A stretch of DNA of 64,000 nucleotides from Acidobacteriota bacterium (GTDB lineage: Bacteria > Acidobacteriota > Thermoanaerobaculia > Multivoradales > SZUA-115): positions 186,001 through 250,000 of the forward strand of contig JAJRVQ010000134.1 in assembly GCA_024277255.1 (NCBI GenBank), read 5' to 3'. Of this stretch, positions 28,975 through 37,979 are shown in pieces; the first letter of the stretch is position 1, and each line of letters starts with the position of its first letter. A program made the position numbers and the translations under genes. Below the pieces are notes generated by a model. The model saw only the letters and a program-made list of their open reading frames with translations. It had not been told where the DNA came from and made no database searches.

Positions 28975-29763
28975 TCAGGCCGGCAGCGCTCCCCCGCGCT
29001 CTGCGATCAGGGCCTCGATCGGCGCCGCCAAACCGGCGCCGCTGGCGATCAACCCCGGGTAGAGGGTCTGCGGACGGTTGAACCGGCAGGCCTTGCCATC
29101 GGGGCGCCGCACGGTGCCGTTCAGCGCTTCGACCAAGGCCACTCCGCCGGCGAGATCCCATTCGTTCTTCGGTACCAGGGTCCAGGTCGCATCGGCCAAA
29201 CCGGCGGCGACGCGAGCCAGCTTGTAGGCGACCGACCCCATGGCCACGACCTCGATGCCACAATCTTCGAAAGGGCGCCACTGGCCGCGTTTGACCTCAC
29301 TGCGACTGGCCAGGACGACGGCGCCCCGCAAGGAGGTACGCCGGCTCTGGCGCACCGGCTGACCATTGAGCGTCACCCCGGTGGAGGCCGAACCGAGAAA
29401 GGTCTCGCCGGTGGTCGGATTGAGAATGCCGCCGGCGATGGGCCGACCATCCTCCACCAGCCCGATCGACACACACCACTCGGCAATCCCCTCGACGAAC
29501 TCCTTGGTCCCGTCGAGCGGATCGACCACCCAGACACGCCGGCAAGCGAGCCGATCGGCGGCGTCGACCGTCTCTTCCGACAGCCAGCCTTCGCCGGGGG
29601 CGGGCAGCAGCTCCCGCAACACGTCGTCGATGCGCCGATCCGCCTCGGTGACCGGACTTCCCCCCGCCTTGCGCGTGGCTTCGACCTGGCCGGCCGTGAA
29701 GTCTTGAAGGACCTCGGCGGCCGCCTGCAAGCCGCGCGCAATGCGCTTCAGCTCTGCGCTCAA
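28975..29763 (-). CDS. cysQ: 3'(2'),5'-bisphosphate nucleotidase
   Basis: Hydrolyses PAP, the by-product of PAPS-dependent sulfation, to AMP. At 262 residues it is the usual length of the inositol-monophosphatase superfamily. The metal-binding motif VVDPLDGTKEFVEG is the CysQ-type signature; GSPVTEADRRIDDVL and the late WDLAGGVALVEALNG (second metal Asp) complete the site. It starts with TTG at 29763, overlapping the stop of the PAPS synthase gene as TTGA. The pairing with Sat-CysC and two sulfotransferases fits a dedicated sulfation pathway. Confidence 0.92.
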   Translation of the reverse strand: MSAELKRIARGLQAAAEVLQDFTAGQVEATRKAGGSPVTEADRRIDDVLRELLPAPGEGWLSEETVDAADRLACRRVWVVDPLDGTKEFVEGIAEWCVSIGLVEDGRPIAGGILNPTTGETFLGSASTGVTLNGQPVRQSRRTSLRGAVVLASRSEVKRGQWRPFEDCGIEVVAMGSVAYKLARVAAGLADATWTLVPKNEWDLAGGVALVEALNGTVRRPDGKACRFNRPQTLYPGLIASGAGLAAPIEALIAERGGALPA

Positions 29764-31496
29764 ACCCCCTCCTGGAAACTGCTGCCGAGGTACCCCTGCT
29801 TTTCGAGGAAGAGCAGAATCTCCTGCGCGGATTGGCTCGGAGAGAGGTCGGAGGTGTCGATCACCACCTCGGCATCGCTCGGCGCTTCGTAGGGATCGGA
29901 GATGCCGGTGAACTCCTTGATGATGCCCGCTCGCGCCTTGGCATAGAGCCCCTTGCGATCGCGTTGTTCGCAGACCTCCAGAGGGGTGGAGACGTGGACC
30001 AGGGCAAAGCCGCCACCGGGCTCGACCACCGAACGCACTTCGCGGCGCACCGAGTCGTAGGGAGCGATCGGAGCGCAGATCGCGATGCCGCCGTTCTTGG
30101 TGATTTCGGAGGCCACAAAGCCGATCCGGCGAATGTTGATGTCGCGATGCTCTTTCGAGAAGCCCAGCTCGGAGGAGAGGTTGGTGCGCACGATGTCACC
30201 ATCCAACAGAGTGACCGGCCGCCCTCCGCTCTCCAGCAGCTTGACCATCAAGACGTTGGCCACCGTCGACTTGCCCGAACCGGAAAGGCCGGTGAAGAAG
30301 ACGGTGAAGCCCTGCCGGTGGCGCGGCGGATGGGTGCGGCGCAGCTCTTCGGCCACCTCCGGGTAGGTGAACCACTCCGGCAGCTCGCGCCCGTCGGCCA
30401 GACGGCTGCGCAACTGGGTGCCCGAGATGGAGAGCGTGTGCTCGTTCTCGCCCACTTCGTCCACTCCGACGTAGCGGTCCCGGTCTTGCGAGTAGACCAT
30501 CATGCGGAAGGGCACCATGGTCACACCCAGCTCTTCCTGCTGGCTGGCCAGCAGCTCTTGCGCCTCGTAGGGGCCGTAGAAAGGCTCGCCCTTGGCGTCG
30601 GCGCCGGGGCCGGCGTGGTCGCGGCCGACGATGAAGTGGCTGCAACCATAGTTCTTGCGAATGATCGCATGCCAGACCGCCTCGCGCGGCCCCGCCATGC
30701 GCATCGAAAGCGGCAGTAGAGACAGCGCCGTGGTGTGCTGCGGGTAGCGAGGCACCAGCGCTTGATAGCAGCGCACGCGGGTGTAATGGTCGACGTCGCC
30801 TGGCTTGGTCTGCCCCACCACCGGGTGAATCAGCAGGTTGGCCTCGACCTCCTTGGCGGCGCGCAGGGTCAGTTCCTGGTGAGCCCGGTGCATCGGGTTG
30901 CGGGTCTGGAAGGCGACGATACGGCGCCAGCCGAGGCGCTGGAACTCGGCGCGCAGCTGGCTCGGCGTACTGCGCAGCTGGCGGAAGTCGTAGTAAGTCG
31001 GCAGTCGTAGCGCTTCGATGCGGCCGCCGACGTAGACCTCGCCGGTACTCTCCATCAGCCGGGCAACTCCAGGATGGGCCGTGTCCGCGGTGGCGTAGAC
31101 CTTTTGCGCCTCACGCTCACGGTCCGGTCGCCAGACTTCCTCCACGTGCAACGCCGCCAGCATCACTCCCTCGGGATCTCGCAAGGCCAGGGTCATCCCG
31201 GCAGCCAGCCCCTCGGCTTTCTCTTCCGCCAGGTCGAGCACGATCGGCATCGGCCACAAGGTGCCGTCCGCCAGCCGCATCTCTTCGACGACCGAGTTGT
31301 AATCAGCGCTGGTCATGAATCCACGCAGCGGTGAGAAGCCGCCGTTGGCCAGCAATTCCAGGTCACAGAGCTGGCGCGGAGTCAGCTCCCAGGAGGGCCA
31401 GTCGCGCGAAAGCTCGCGCAGCTCCTCGCGGCGCTCTGTGGTAACCAGCAAATCGACTAATTGGCCGCCATGGGCGGCGATGGGGTATTCAGACAC
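29760..31496 (-). CDS. bifunctional sulfate adenylyltransferase / adenylylsulfate kinase (PAPS synthase)
   Basis: Makes PAPS from sulfate in two steps. The N-terminal ATP sulfurylase (about residues 1-375) has the QTRNPMHRAHQE motif with QxRN near residue 197 and the HxxH histidines at 203 and 206, plus the later GRDHAGPG. The C-terminal APS kinase has the P-loop FTGLSGSGKSTVAN near residue 400 and FSKEHRDINIRRIGFVA. The start is a GTG at 31496 with GGAGGAG nine bases upstream, giving 578 residues; the frame is open further but without a ribosome site. It is coupled to cysQ downstream. Confidence 0.95.
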   Translation of the reverse strand: MSEYPIAAHGGQLVDLLVTTERREELRELSRDWPSWELTPRQLCDLELLANGGFSPLRGFMTSADYNSVVEEMRLADGTLWPMPIVLDLAEEKAEGLAAGMTLALRDPEGVMLAALHVEEVWRPDREREAQKVYATADTAHPGVARLMESTGEVYVGGRIEALRLPTYYDFRQLRSTPSQLRAEFQRLGWRRIVAFQTRNPMHRAHQELTLRAAKEVEANLLIHPVVGQTKPGDVDHYTRVRCYQALVPRYPQHTTALSLLPLSMRMAGPREAVWHAIIRKNYGCSHFIVGRDHAGPGADAKGEPFYGPYEAQELLASQQEELGVTMVPFRMMVYSQDRDRYVGVDEVGENEHTLSISGTQLRSRLADGRELPEWFTYPEVAEELRRTHPPRHRQGFTVFFTGLSGSGKSTVANVLMVKLLESGGRPVTLLDGDIVRTNLSSELGFSKEHRDINIRRIGFVASEITKNGGIAICAPIAPYDSVRREVRSVVEPGGGFALVHVSTPLEVCEQRDRKGLYAKARAGIIKEFTGISDPYEAPSDAEVVIDTSDLSPSQSAQEILLFLEKQGYLGSSFQEGV

Positions 31497-31520
31497 CGAA
31501 ACTCTCCTCCGGTTGGCAAA

Positions 31521-31535
31521 GCAGCACCGTGCTGC
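31521..31535. promoter_or_regulatory. 15-base palindrome in the leader of the PAPS synthase gene
   Basis: A perfect palindrome around one central base (GCAGCACCGTGCTGC) lies 25 bases upstream of the GTG start, just after an intrinsic terminator. It could be an operator or an RNA hairpin; nothing in the sequence decides between them. Confidence 0.35.
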
Positions 31536-31552
31536 GACAGATCGCCGCGGCA

Positions 31553-31576
31553 CAAAAAACCGGCACACTGGCCGGT
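31553..31576 (-). terminator. rho-independent terminator between the Wzz-like gene and the PAPS synthase gene
   Basis: On the minus strand a perfect 6-base stem (ACCGGC/GCCGGT, 31571-31576 and 31559-31564) with a six-base loop is followed directly by a run of T (complement of 31554-31559). It lies about 170 bases after the Wzz-like stop and about 60 bases before the PAPS synthase start. It could end the upstream transcript or act as an attenuator. Confidence 0.75.
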
Positions 31577-31746
31577 CTTGGTTGGTCTCAATGGAAGTGG
31601 AACGCCGCAGGCTCGCCGGCGGCGGGGATCCTCAGGGGTTAGAAGGGCTGGATTCTTGGCAAAGACTCAGGATGAAGGTTAGCAGCCAGGACGACTTTCA
31701 CCACGGACAGCTAGCCGGATCTCCAGTGGAGATTGGCCAGCCGAGG

Positions 31747-32844
31747 TTACACCGGTTGCCGGCGCCGCACAGCCTCCAGAAAGCCCGTCGCCACCAGGAC
31801 CAGCAAGAACCCGGCGATCATCGCCAGCAGAGTCTTGAAGAGGACACGCCCGGAAGCGGACTGAACCGAGGTGGCAGCCGGCTGCATAATCGAAGCCCGC
31901 GTCCGCACACCCGCCAGCAACCCGGACGCATCTTGCGCCACCACCTCTTCAAAGCCCACATCCTTCGCTTCGACACGATCGTTCAGCATGGTCAGCGCGG
32001 CGACCAGGCGATCGGCTTCCTCTTTCTTGGGTTGCGTCAAGTTCATCTCGATATCGGTCTCGGCGACGCGCATCGCCAACTCCGCGGTCACGGTAGTGCG
32101 GTCTTCGCGGCTCAGGGCAAGAGATCTTGCCTCCGGCTTCTTCGATCCATCGTCCTGGCGCCGGGAGGTGATGTAGAGACCGCCCGGCGTCGTCTCCAGC
32201 ACCGCACGGGTGGCGGCGAGGCGGGTGGAGAGCTGCTCCATCCTTTCGCTCAAGTTGCGCTGTCGTTCCTCGGCGTCGGCCAAGGCCCACTTCAGGTAGG
32301 CCTTCTGCGCCTGGCGCAAGTCGAAGCCGACGAGGACTCGCGCCCAGCTGTTGACCACCTCGACCGCCATCTCGTCGCTCTCCGCCCAATAGGTGAGGAG
32401 CAAGAGCGAAGTGTTCGCATCGTCTCCCTTGGTGGGCTTGCCCAGCTCCGCCCGCATTCGGCTTCGCTCCAACTCATCGCCCACCGACCGCATCCCCGAC
32501 TGGCGCAGCTCACGGTTGATTCGTTCAAAAATGTTCGCCGATTTCGCCAGCTGCAAGTACCCGGCAGGCGGCAACTTTGGAGCGGCGAAGGCACCCGTTG
32601 GAGGAACCGGGCCTATCGCCACCATGGCCGTCGCCTCGAAGAGCGGTCGCACCAGTACCTGTTGATAGACCAGAGCCAGGGCACCGAAGAGGAGCGTGAC
32701 CGCCACCAGCCAGCGCCCGTAGCGCCTGAGAAAACTCAGGATCAACTCGATCCCACCCACCACCTCGGCGGGACGGTCCGCGGCGAGCTGCGAGTCCGAG
32801 ACAGCTGCGCGCGCGGCATGGCTGGGAATGGCCTCGGCTGTCAT
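31747..32844 (-). CDS. Wzz-like polysaccharide chain-length/co-polymerase protein
   Basis: Inner-membrane protein of 365 residues with two membrane segments, WLVAVTLLFGALALVYQQVL at about 45-64 and FKTLLAMIAGFLLVLVATGF near the C-terminus, enclosing a periplasmic region rich in helical coiled coil. This is the layout of Wzz/PCP proteins. No cytosolic kinase domain follows, so it is a PCP-1 or short PCP-2 type. It is the first minus-strand gene of the polysaccharide locus and is divergent from the YifB-like gene. Confidence 0.75.
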   Translation of the reverse strand: MTAEAIPSHAARAAVSDSQLAADRPAEVVGGIELILSFLRRYGRWLVAVTLLFGALALVYQQVLVRPLFEATAMVAIGPVPPTGAFAAPKLPPAGYLQLAKSANIFERINRELRQSGMRSVGDELERSRMRAELGKPTKGDDANTSLLLLTYWAESDEMAVEVVNSWARVLVGFDLRQAQKAYLKWALADAEERQRNLSERMEQLSTRLAATRAVLETTPGGLYITSRRQDDGSKKPEARSLALSREDRTTVTAELAMRVAETDIEMNLTQPKKEEADRLVAALTMLNDRVEAKDVGFEEVVAQDASGLLAGVRTRASIMQPAATSVQSASGRVLFKTLLAMIAGFLLVLVATGFLEAVRRRQPV

Positions 32845-32950
32845 GGGGGAAATCCTAGCAGTCGAGGCACCACCAAAGCACCGAGCAGCTGCTCAATCAA
32901 AGAAAGAAAGTGCGACAGATTCTCACCCTCCTTGGCGTCTAGAGGGGTTG

Positions 32951-34471
32951 ATGATTGCACGAGCCACTACCGCTACCCCCTGGGGCCTAGACGCGCGTCC
33001 GGTCGACGTGGAGATCGACGTGCGTCAAGGCCTGCCACAGATGCAGATCGTCGGCTTGCCGGACACCGCCGTGCGCGAGAGCCGTGAGCGGGTACGAGCC
33101 GCGATCAAAAACTGCGGCTTCAAGCTACCGCCACGGGCGGTGACCATCAACCTCGCGCCGGCCGATCTGCGCAAGGAGGGTAACCACCTCGACCTGGCGA
33201 TTGCGCTGGCCCTGATCTCGGCCTTTGGTCAGCTCCGACCGGAGACACTCCAGGCACGGCTGCTCTGCGGTGAGCTGGGGCTGGACGGCACGGTGCGCCC
33301 GATCCGCGGCGGTCTGGCTGTCGCAGACCTTGGCGCGCAGCTCGCTGTACGCGAGGTACTGCTACCCACCGCCAACGCCCGGCAGGCGGCGGCGCTGGGA
33401 TCGGTGCGGGTCATCCCCGTCTCCAGCCTCGCCCAGGCGGTCGACCACCTCACCGGCCGCAGCCCGATCCCGCCCGCCACCGCCGTTGCGACGGCCGGCG
33501 GCAAGAGCGAGCCGGAGGTCGATCTCAGCGAGGTGCAGGGGCAAGCCGTCGCCCGGCGGGCGCTCGAAATCGCCGCCGCCGGAGGGCACAACCTCCTGTT
33601 CATCGGGCCGCCGGGTTCCGGCAAGACGATGCTCGCCCGCCGCTTGCCCGGGCTGCTCCCCCCGCTGAGCCATGCGGAATCGATCGCCGTCACCAAGATC
33701 CACTCCTTCACCTCTTCGCAAGCGGCGGACGGTCTGCTGACGCAACGGCCGTTCAGGAGTCCTCACCCGGGAGTCAGCACCGCGGCACTGATCGGCGGCA
33801 GCAGCCTGCCCCGACCGGGCGAAATCAGCCTGGCACATACCGGCGTCCTCTTCCTCGACGAACTTCCCGAATTCCGCCGCGACGCCCTGGAAGCCCTGCG
33901 CCAACCGCTCGAAGAAGGCCGGGTGACCATCAGTCGCGCCCGCGGCACCGCCACCTTCCCGGCCCGCGTCTCCATCGTAGCGGCGATGAACCCCTGCACC
34001 TGCGGCCACCACGGCGACAAGCGGTTCGAGTGCCGCTGTACCCCGCAGATGATCGAGCGCTACCGCCGGCGCATCTCCGGCCCGCTGCTCGACCGCATCG
34101 ATCTGCACATCGAAGTCCCCGCCGTCACCCTCTCTGAACTCAAGGGACCACCCGGCGAAAGCTCGGCGACGGTCGCCCAGCGGGTCGCCGAAGCCCGCAA
34201 GATCCAGCAGCGCCGCTTCGGCCCCGATTGCTCCACCCCGGTCAACGCGGCGATGAACTCCAAACAGCTCAAGCGCCACTGCCGGCTCGACCCCAAAGCC
34301 CAGGCCCTCCTCGACCAGGCCTTCGAAAAACTCGGCCTCTCCGCCCGCTCGCTGACCCGAATCCTCAAGGTCGCCAGAACCCTCGCCGACCTCGCCGGCC
34401 AAGAGAGACTCGGCAGCGCCCAGATCGCCGAGGCGATTCACTACCGGGCGCTGGATCGGAGGCTGATGTGA
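32951..34471 (+). CDS. YifB/ComM-family Mg-chelatase-like AAA ATPase
   Basis: A 506-residue protein of the YifB/ComM family; ComM is a branch-migration helicase used in natural transformation. The N-terminal ChlI-like domain begins WGLDARPVDVEIDVRQGLPQ, and the AAA core has Walker A GPPGSGKTM at 219-227 and the LFLDELPEF Walker B region. A Cys/His cluster (CTCGHHGD...CRC) lies near residue 350 and the C-terminal domain has LSARSLTRILKVARTLADL. The ATG at 32951 is chosen because the family starts M-x-A-R-x; the upstream extension is not conserved-looking. Gene order here says nothing about function. Confidence 0.92.
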   Translation: MIARATTATPWGLDARPVDVEIDVRQGLPQMQIVGLPDTAVRESRERVRAAIKNCGFKLPPRAVTINLAPADLRKEGNHLDLAIALALISAFGQLRPETLQARLLCGELGLDGTVRPIRGGLAVADLGAQLAVREVLLPTANARQAAALGSVRVIPVSSLAQAVDHLTGRSPIPPATAVATAGGKSEPEVDLSEVQGQAVARRALEIAAAGGHNLLFIGPPGSGKTMLARRLPGLLPPLSHAESIAVTKIHSFTSSQAADGLLTQRPFRSPHPGVSTAALIGGSSLPRPGEISLAHTGVLFLDELPEFRRDALEALRQPLEEGRVTISRARGTATFPARVSIVAAMNPCTCGHHGDKRFECRCTPQMIERYRRRISGPLLDRIDLHIEVPAVTLSELKGPPGESSATVAQRVAEARKIQQRRFGPDCSTPVNAAMNSKQLKRHCRLDPKAQALLDQAFEKLGLSARSLTRILKVARTLADLAGQERLGSAQIAEAIHYRALDRRLM

Positions 34472-34560
34472 GGGCTACCGGAAGCAACGACTCCAATCCG
34501 ATCTCACGATCACAACACAGGAGAACCCATATGCCCATATTTTGTGATACGGTCAGCCAT

Positions 34561-34806
34561 ATGAAGACGACAGTAGACATCGCTGACGAGCTCTTGCGCT
34601 CGGCGAAACAGCTCGCCAAAGAGGAAGGCAGCACGCTTCGGGCCTTGATTGAAGAGGGCTTGCGCTGCGCGCTGGCGCAGCGCACCACACAAGAACCCTT
34701 CCGCCTCCGGCCGGCTCGGTTTGAAGGTCAGGGCCTCCAGAGCGGAGTGCGAGAAGGAGACTGGGACCAGATTCGCCAGTTGATCTACGGTGGTGAAGGT
34801 CGATGA
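34561..34806 (+). CDS. type II antitoxin, VapB-like
   Basis: An 81-residue protein beginning MKTTVDIADELLRSAKQLAK, the short-strand plus helix pattern of ribbon-helix-helix antitoxins, followed by a C-terminal tail that would wrap the toxin. The open frame extends upstream into the YifB-like gene, but only the ATG at 34561 gives the antitoxin N-terminus. Its stop overlaps the PIN-domain toxin start (ATGA). Antitoxins of this kind usually repress their own promoter. Confidence 0.8.
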   Translation: MKTTVDIADELLRSAKQLAKEEGSTLRALIEEGLRCALAQRTTQEPFRLRPARFEGQGLQSGVREGDWDQIRQLIYGGEGR

Positions 34807-35237
34807 TCGCGGTCGACACCAACCTGCTGGTCTATGCCCACCGCGGGGATTCCACCTGGCATGAGCCAGCCGCGGCAGCCGTCGCCTCGCTCGCCGAGGG
34901 TGCGGCGCCGTGGGCGATCCCCTGGCCCTGCCTCTATGAATTTCTCGCCGTGGTCACCCACCCGCGCATCTACTCGCCGCCCACGCCACTGCCCGAAGCG
35001 CTGGCCCAGGTGGACGCCTGGCTCGAATCGCCCAAGCTGGTCCTCTTGTCCGAAGGCGGTCAGTTCTGGACCACCGGCCGCGACCTCCTCGCCGCAAGCC
35101 GGGTGACCGCGGGTCAGGTCCACGACGCCCGCGTCGCCGCACTGTGCCGGCATCACGGAGTGCGCCAGCTATGGACGGCCGACCGAGACTTCGGCCGCTT
35201 CCCCTCCGTGCACACCGCCAACCCGCTGGTCGTGTAG
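34803..35237 (+). CDS. PIN-domain toxin, VapC-like
   Basis: A 144-residue PIN-domain ribonuclease toxin. It opens with AVDTNLLVYAHR, giving the first catalytic Asp. A conserved Glu lies in PCLYEFLAVV, HDARVAALCRHHG gives the third acidic position, and WTADRDFGRFP supplies the last Asp. The ATG overlaps the antitoxin stop, so the pair forms a standard vapBC operon. It is one of four toxin-antitoxin modules between 34.5 and 52.1 kb. Confidence 0.88.
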   Translation: MIAVDTNLLVYAHRGDSTWHEPAAAAVASLAEGAAPWAIPWPCLYEFLAVVTHPRIYSPPTPLPEALAQVDAWLESPKLVLLSEGGQFWTTGRDLLAASRVTAGQVHDARVAALCRHHGVRQLWTADRDFGRFPSVHTANPLVV

Positions 35238-35336
35238 CTCTCGCAGGCGCAGATCCGCGTTTCGAAGGCCATGGCCGACCGCGAAAACGTCTCCAAGTCT
35301 TCCTTGTGTAGACACCCGGCCACCGAGACTCATGGC

Positions 35337-36242
35337 TCACTGCGTCGTGCGGAAGCTGAAGCTCACCGGTGCGACCAGCTCGCGGCCACCGAGGTCGTGG
35401 ATGGCCTCCGGGTCGAGCGTCACGTGCACGATGTCGTCGCGAGGTAGGTCTTCGTGTGGTTCCCAGATCACCCACCAGCGATCGGGATCGTAGGTCACGT
35501 AGCCGGCCACCAGACCGGCATTCTCCGCCAGGACGGTCACGCTCTTGGCCGGAAGTTCGAAAGCGTCGAGCGGTTCCGAGGCTACGAAGATCAACCGCAG
35601 CCGTCTGGAGGCCACCAGCGCTCCCTCTTCGGGGAAGTGGGAGGTCACCACCGGCGGGCGACCACCCGCGCCCGGCCCCCGGACCGGGTCGAAGGAGAGA
35701 TCGAGGGTGATGGCGAACGCCACGTCGAAAAGCAGGTCCGGCGGCACCGGCGGGCTGGGCAGTCCATGGTCATCGAGCCAATCGATGAGGATCAACCCCA
35801 CCACCACCGCGGTCACCACCCCTGCCGCGATCAGCGCCTTGGACGAATGGTAGAGGGTGGTTTCGAGTTGGGCGATTCGCCCCTTCTTAACTCGGAAGAT
35901 GCGGCCGTCATCATCGGTCAGAGTTGCGTTTCCGTCTCCGTCGAGCATCGCCGGAAAGGTCAGCCGGTACTTGCCGGGCGGTAGATCGAGCACCGTCCAG
36001 GCAGGATCGAGCGACTTGAAGATCGGTTGCCAACCGCCCGCCGTCGAGCGCTCCAGTTCGCCGACCACGAAGCGGGGGCTCAAAACCCCGTCCTTGCGCG
36101 CGTCATCATCGGCGAAAACCTTCACCGAGACACCACCACTCTCGCCATCCACCACCTCGGAGGCGACATGATGCACGGAGACGCAGCCGGAGAGAATTAT
36201 CGCTGGAAGGAGCAGAACGACAATTGCGCGTTGGAATCTCAT
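35337..36242 (-). CDS. lipoprotein with a C-terminal Ig-like domain
   Basis: A 301-residue lipoprotein with signal peptide and lipobox ending LSGC (Cys20). The middle has an EL...YRLTFPAMLDGDGNATL segment and a single hydrophobic stretch (AGVVTAVVVGLILIDWL) that may be a second membrane segment. The last 100 residues (VVTSHFPEEGALVASRRLRL ... LGGRELVAPVSFSFRTT) match the SbsA/Big_5-type Ig-like domain seen in cell-surface proteins. The ATG at 36242 is eight bases downstream of the GT39-like stop, so both are in one operon. Confidence 0.75.
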   Translation of the reverse strand: MRFQRAIVVLLLPAIILSGCVSVHHVASEVVDGESGGVSVKVFADDDARKDGVLSPRFVVGELERSTAGGWQPIFKSLDPAWTVLDLPPGKYRLTFPAMLDGDGNATLTDDDGRIFRVKKGRIAQLETTLYHSSKALIAAGVVTAVVVGLILIDWLDDHGLPSPPVPPDLLFDVAFAITLDLSFDPVRGPGAGGRPPVVTSHFPEEGALVASRRLRLIFVASEPLDAFELPAKSVTVLAENAGLVAGYVTYDPDRWWVIWEPHEDLPRDDIVHVTLDPEAIHDLGGRELVAPVSFSFRTTQ

Positions 36243-36250
36243 GGCGAAGC

Positions 36251-37954
36251 TCACAACCGGCCCGCCGGCCCTGTCATTCCCGCTGGGCGTAGCCGGTACA
36301 CGTTGTAGTAGGGCCGATCTTTTCGACCTCGGATGCGGGTCTCCAGCTCGAAGTGCTCGGAGACATAGTCTTCGAGCCGGGGGAACTTGCTCATCGGATA
36401 TTTTCTGTAGAAGCGATGGTTGCCGGGCACGGTGTCGATGAGCAGTTGCGGAGGGTGGATCGCCAGTTCGGCGAAGAGGAGGTCCCAGCCGCCCTTGACG
36501 ATGTGCTCGGAGGTGTCGATCCCCTTGCGATGGTTCTCCCACGGCAGCATGCCGGTCAAGTAGTTGGTGTTGCTGAAGCGGGTGGAAGGCCGGCGGTCGG
36601 TCAGCACGTAGATCTCCGGGTTGTAGCCCCAGACGAAAATACGGTCCTCCGGGGCGGTGTTTTCCACGATATAGGCGACCAGCGCCTCCTGCGCCACCCT
36701 GGGGCGTGGGGCTTGATCCCAGGTGAAGAGCGCCATGTCACGGCGAAAACGATGCAGTGAATAGGCGAGGCTGGCGGCGACGACCACTACCAGGAGCGCC
36801 CGCGCCACGGCTGGGAGTCGCGGTGCCCAGCGGCGCAGCGTCTCCGCACCGATCCATAGTTCGCGCAGCAGCAGGGCCGTGATCAGACAGACGGGGGCGA
36901 TGAGTTGGATGAAGTAATGGCCGAAGTTGCGGCCGCTGTAGGAGGCTCCAAAGTAGGCGGCGGCAAACCACAGGGCCAGCATCGCCCGGCCGTCGATCGC
37001 CCGCCATCCGCGCCAGATCCACTCCACCGCCAGCCGCAGGACCGCCACACCTCCCGCCACAAACAGCAGCGGATTGGCGGTCAAATAGTGACGGCTGTGG
37101 TCGAAGGGGTTGAGCCCTTTGATCTTGCGGGCGGTGGACACCACCGCCGCGTAATGGTCGACGTTGTACTCCCAGAAGTAGAGGTAAAAGTCACCCAAGG
37201 CCCCGTGGGCGGCGAAGTAGGCGGCGCACAGGCCGAGCGCGGCGAAGAAGCCGCCGGCCAGCGCGGCGACGCGCACCGCAGTCTGCCCGCTCCACAGCCG
37301 ACCCTGCCGGACCTGCCAGGCGAGCAGGAAGGCGCCGGCCGCGAAGCTGTCGAAGACGGCCGGTTGTTTCGACAGGAAAGCGGCACCCAAGGCGAGACCG
37401 GCCACCGCCAGCGGCCACCACGGCGGGTGTTCATCCACCCGGTCCCGCCGCAACACACGCCACAGCAGCAGCATGCCGAGTGAGCTGGCGATCAGCACCG
37501 GCCACTCGGTGTGGAAGGCGAGCATCTGACTGCGTTTGTAGGTGTAGGTGCAAATCGCCACCAGCAGTGCCGCGAGGTAGCCGGTGGCGAGATCCGGCCC
37601 GCCCGCCTCACTGCGCAGCAACGCGCCGCCCAGCTCCGCGCCAAACCGGAAGAGCAGGTAGCAGCCACCGAAGATCAGCAGCAACAGTGCCCAGTGGACG
37701 GCGTACATGTTGTGGATGCCTGCCACCAGGAAGGTGAGGGCGAAGATCATGTAGGTCACCGGCCCGCGCTGGTCGATGGCGTCGCGGTAGGGCAGGCCGC
37801 CCTGTAACCACTCGCTGGCGATGATCGAGGCGACCGACTCGTCCACGTCACGGATCGGACGGTCGACCAGCGGCAAGCGTAGCGCGCACAGCAGAACGAA
37901 GAGGGCGGCAAAGAAAGTGATCTGGACCGTGCGTCCTGCCATCCAGCTCTTCAT
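36251..37954 (-). CDS. GT39/ArnT-like membrane glycosyltransferase
   Basis: Polytopic membrane protein of about 567 residues. After the first membrane helix it has RPIRDVDESVASIIASEWLQ, the acidic first-loop motif of the GT39 (PMT/ArnT/DUF2029-like) families, and then GGLPYRDAIDQRGPVTYMIF. About 10-12 further helices and a soluble C-terminal part (IFVWGYNPEIYVLTDRRPST) follow. These enzymes use polyprenyl-phosphate sugars at the periplasmic face. The frame is open to a GTG at 38038, which would overlap the hydrolase gene by 59 bases; I prefer the ATG at 37954. Confidence 0.8.
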   Translation of the reverse strand: MKSWMAGRTVQITFFAALFVLLCALRLPLVDRPIRDVDESVASIIASEWLQGGLPYRDAIDQRGPVTYMIFALTFLVAGIHNMYAVHWALLLLIFGGCYLLFRFGAELGGALLRSEAGGPDLATGYLAALLVAICTYTYKRSQMLAFHTEWPVLIASSLGMLLLWRVLRRDRVDEHPPWWPLAVAGLALGAAFLSKQPAVFDSFAAGAFLLAWQVRQGRLWSGQTAVRVAALAGGFFAALGLCAAYFAAHGALGDFYLYFWEYNVDHYAAVVSTARKIKGLNPFDHSRHYLTANPLLFVAGGVAVLRLAVEWIWRGWRAIDGRAMLALWFAAAYFGASYSGRNFGHYFIQLIAPVCLITALLLRELWIGAETLRRWAPRLPAVARALLVVVVAASLAYSLHRFRRDMALFTWDQAPRPRVAQEALVAYIVENTAPEDRIFVWGYNPEIYVLTDRRPSTRFSNTNYLTGMLPWENHRKGIDTSEHIVKGGWDLLFAELAIHPPQLLIDTVPGNHRFYRKYPMSKFPRLEDYVSEHFELETRIRGRKDRPYYNVYRLRPAGMTGPAGRL

Positions 37955-37979
37955 CCAGCTCTTGACCCCGCTCTCCACT

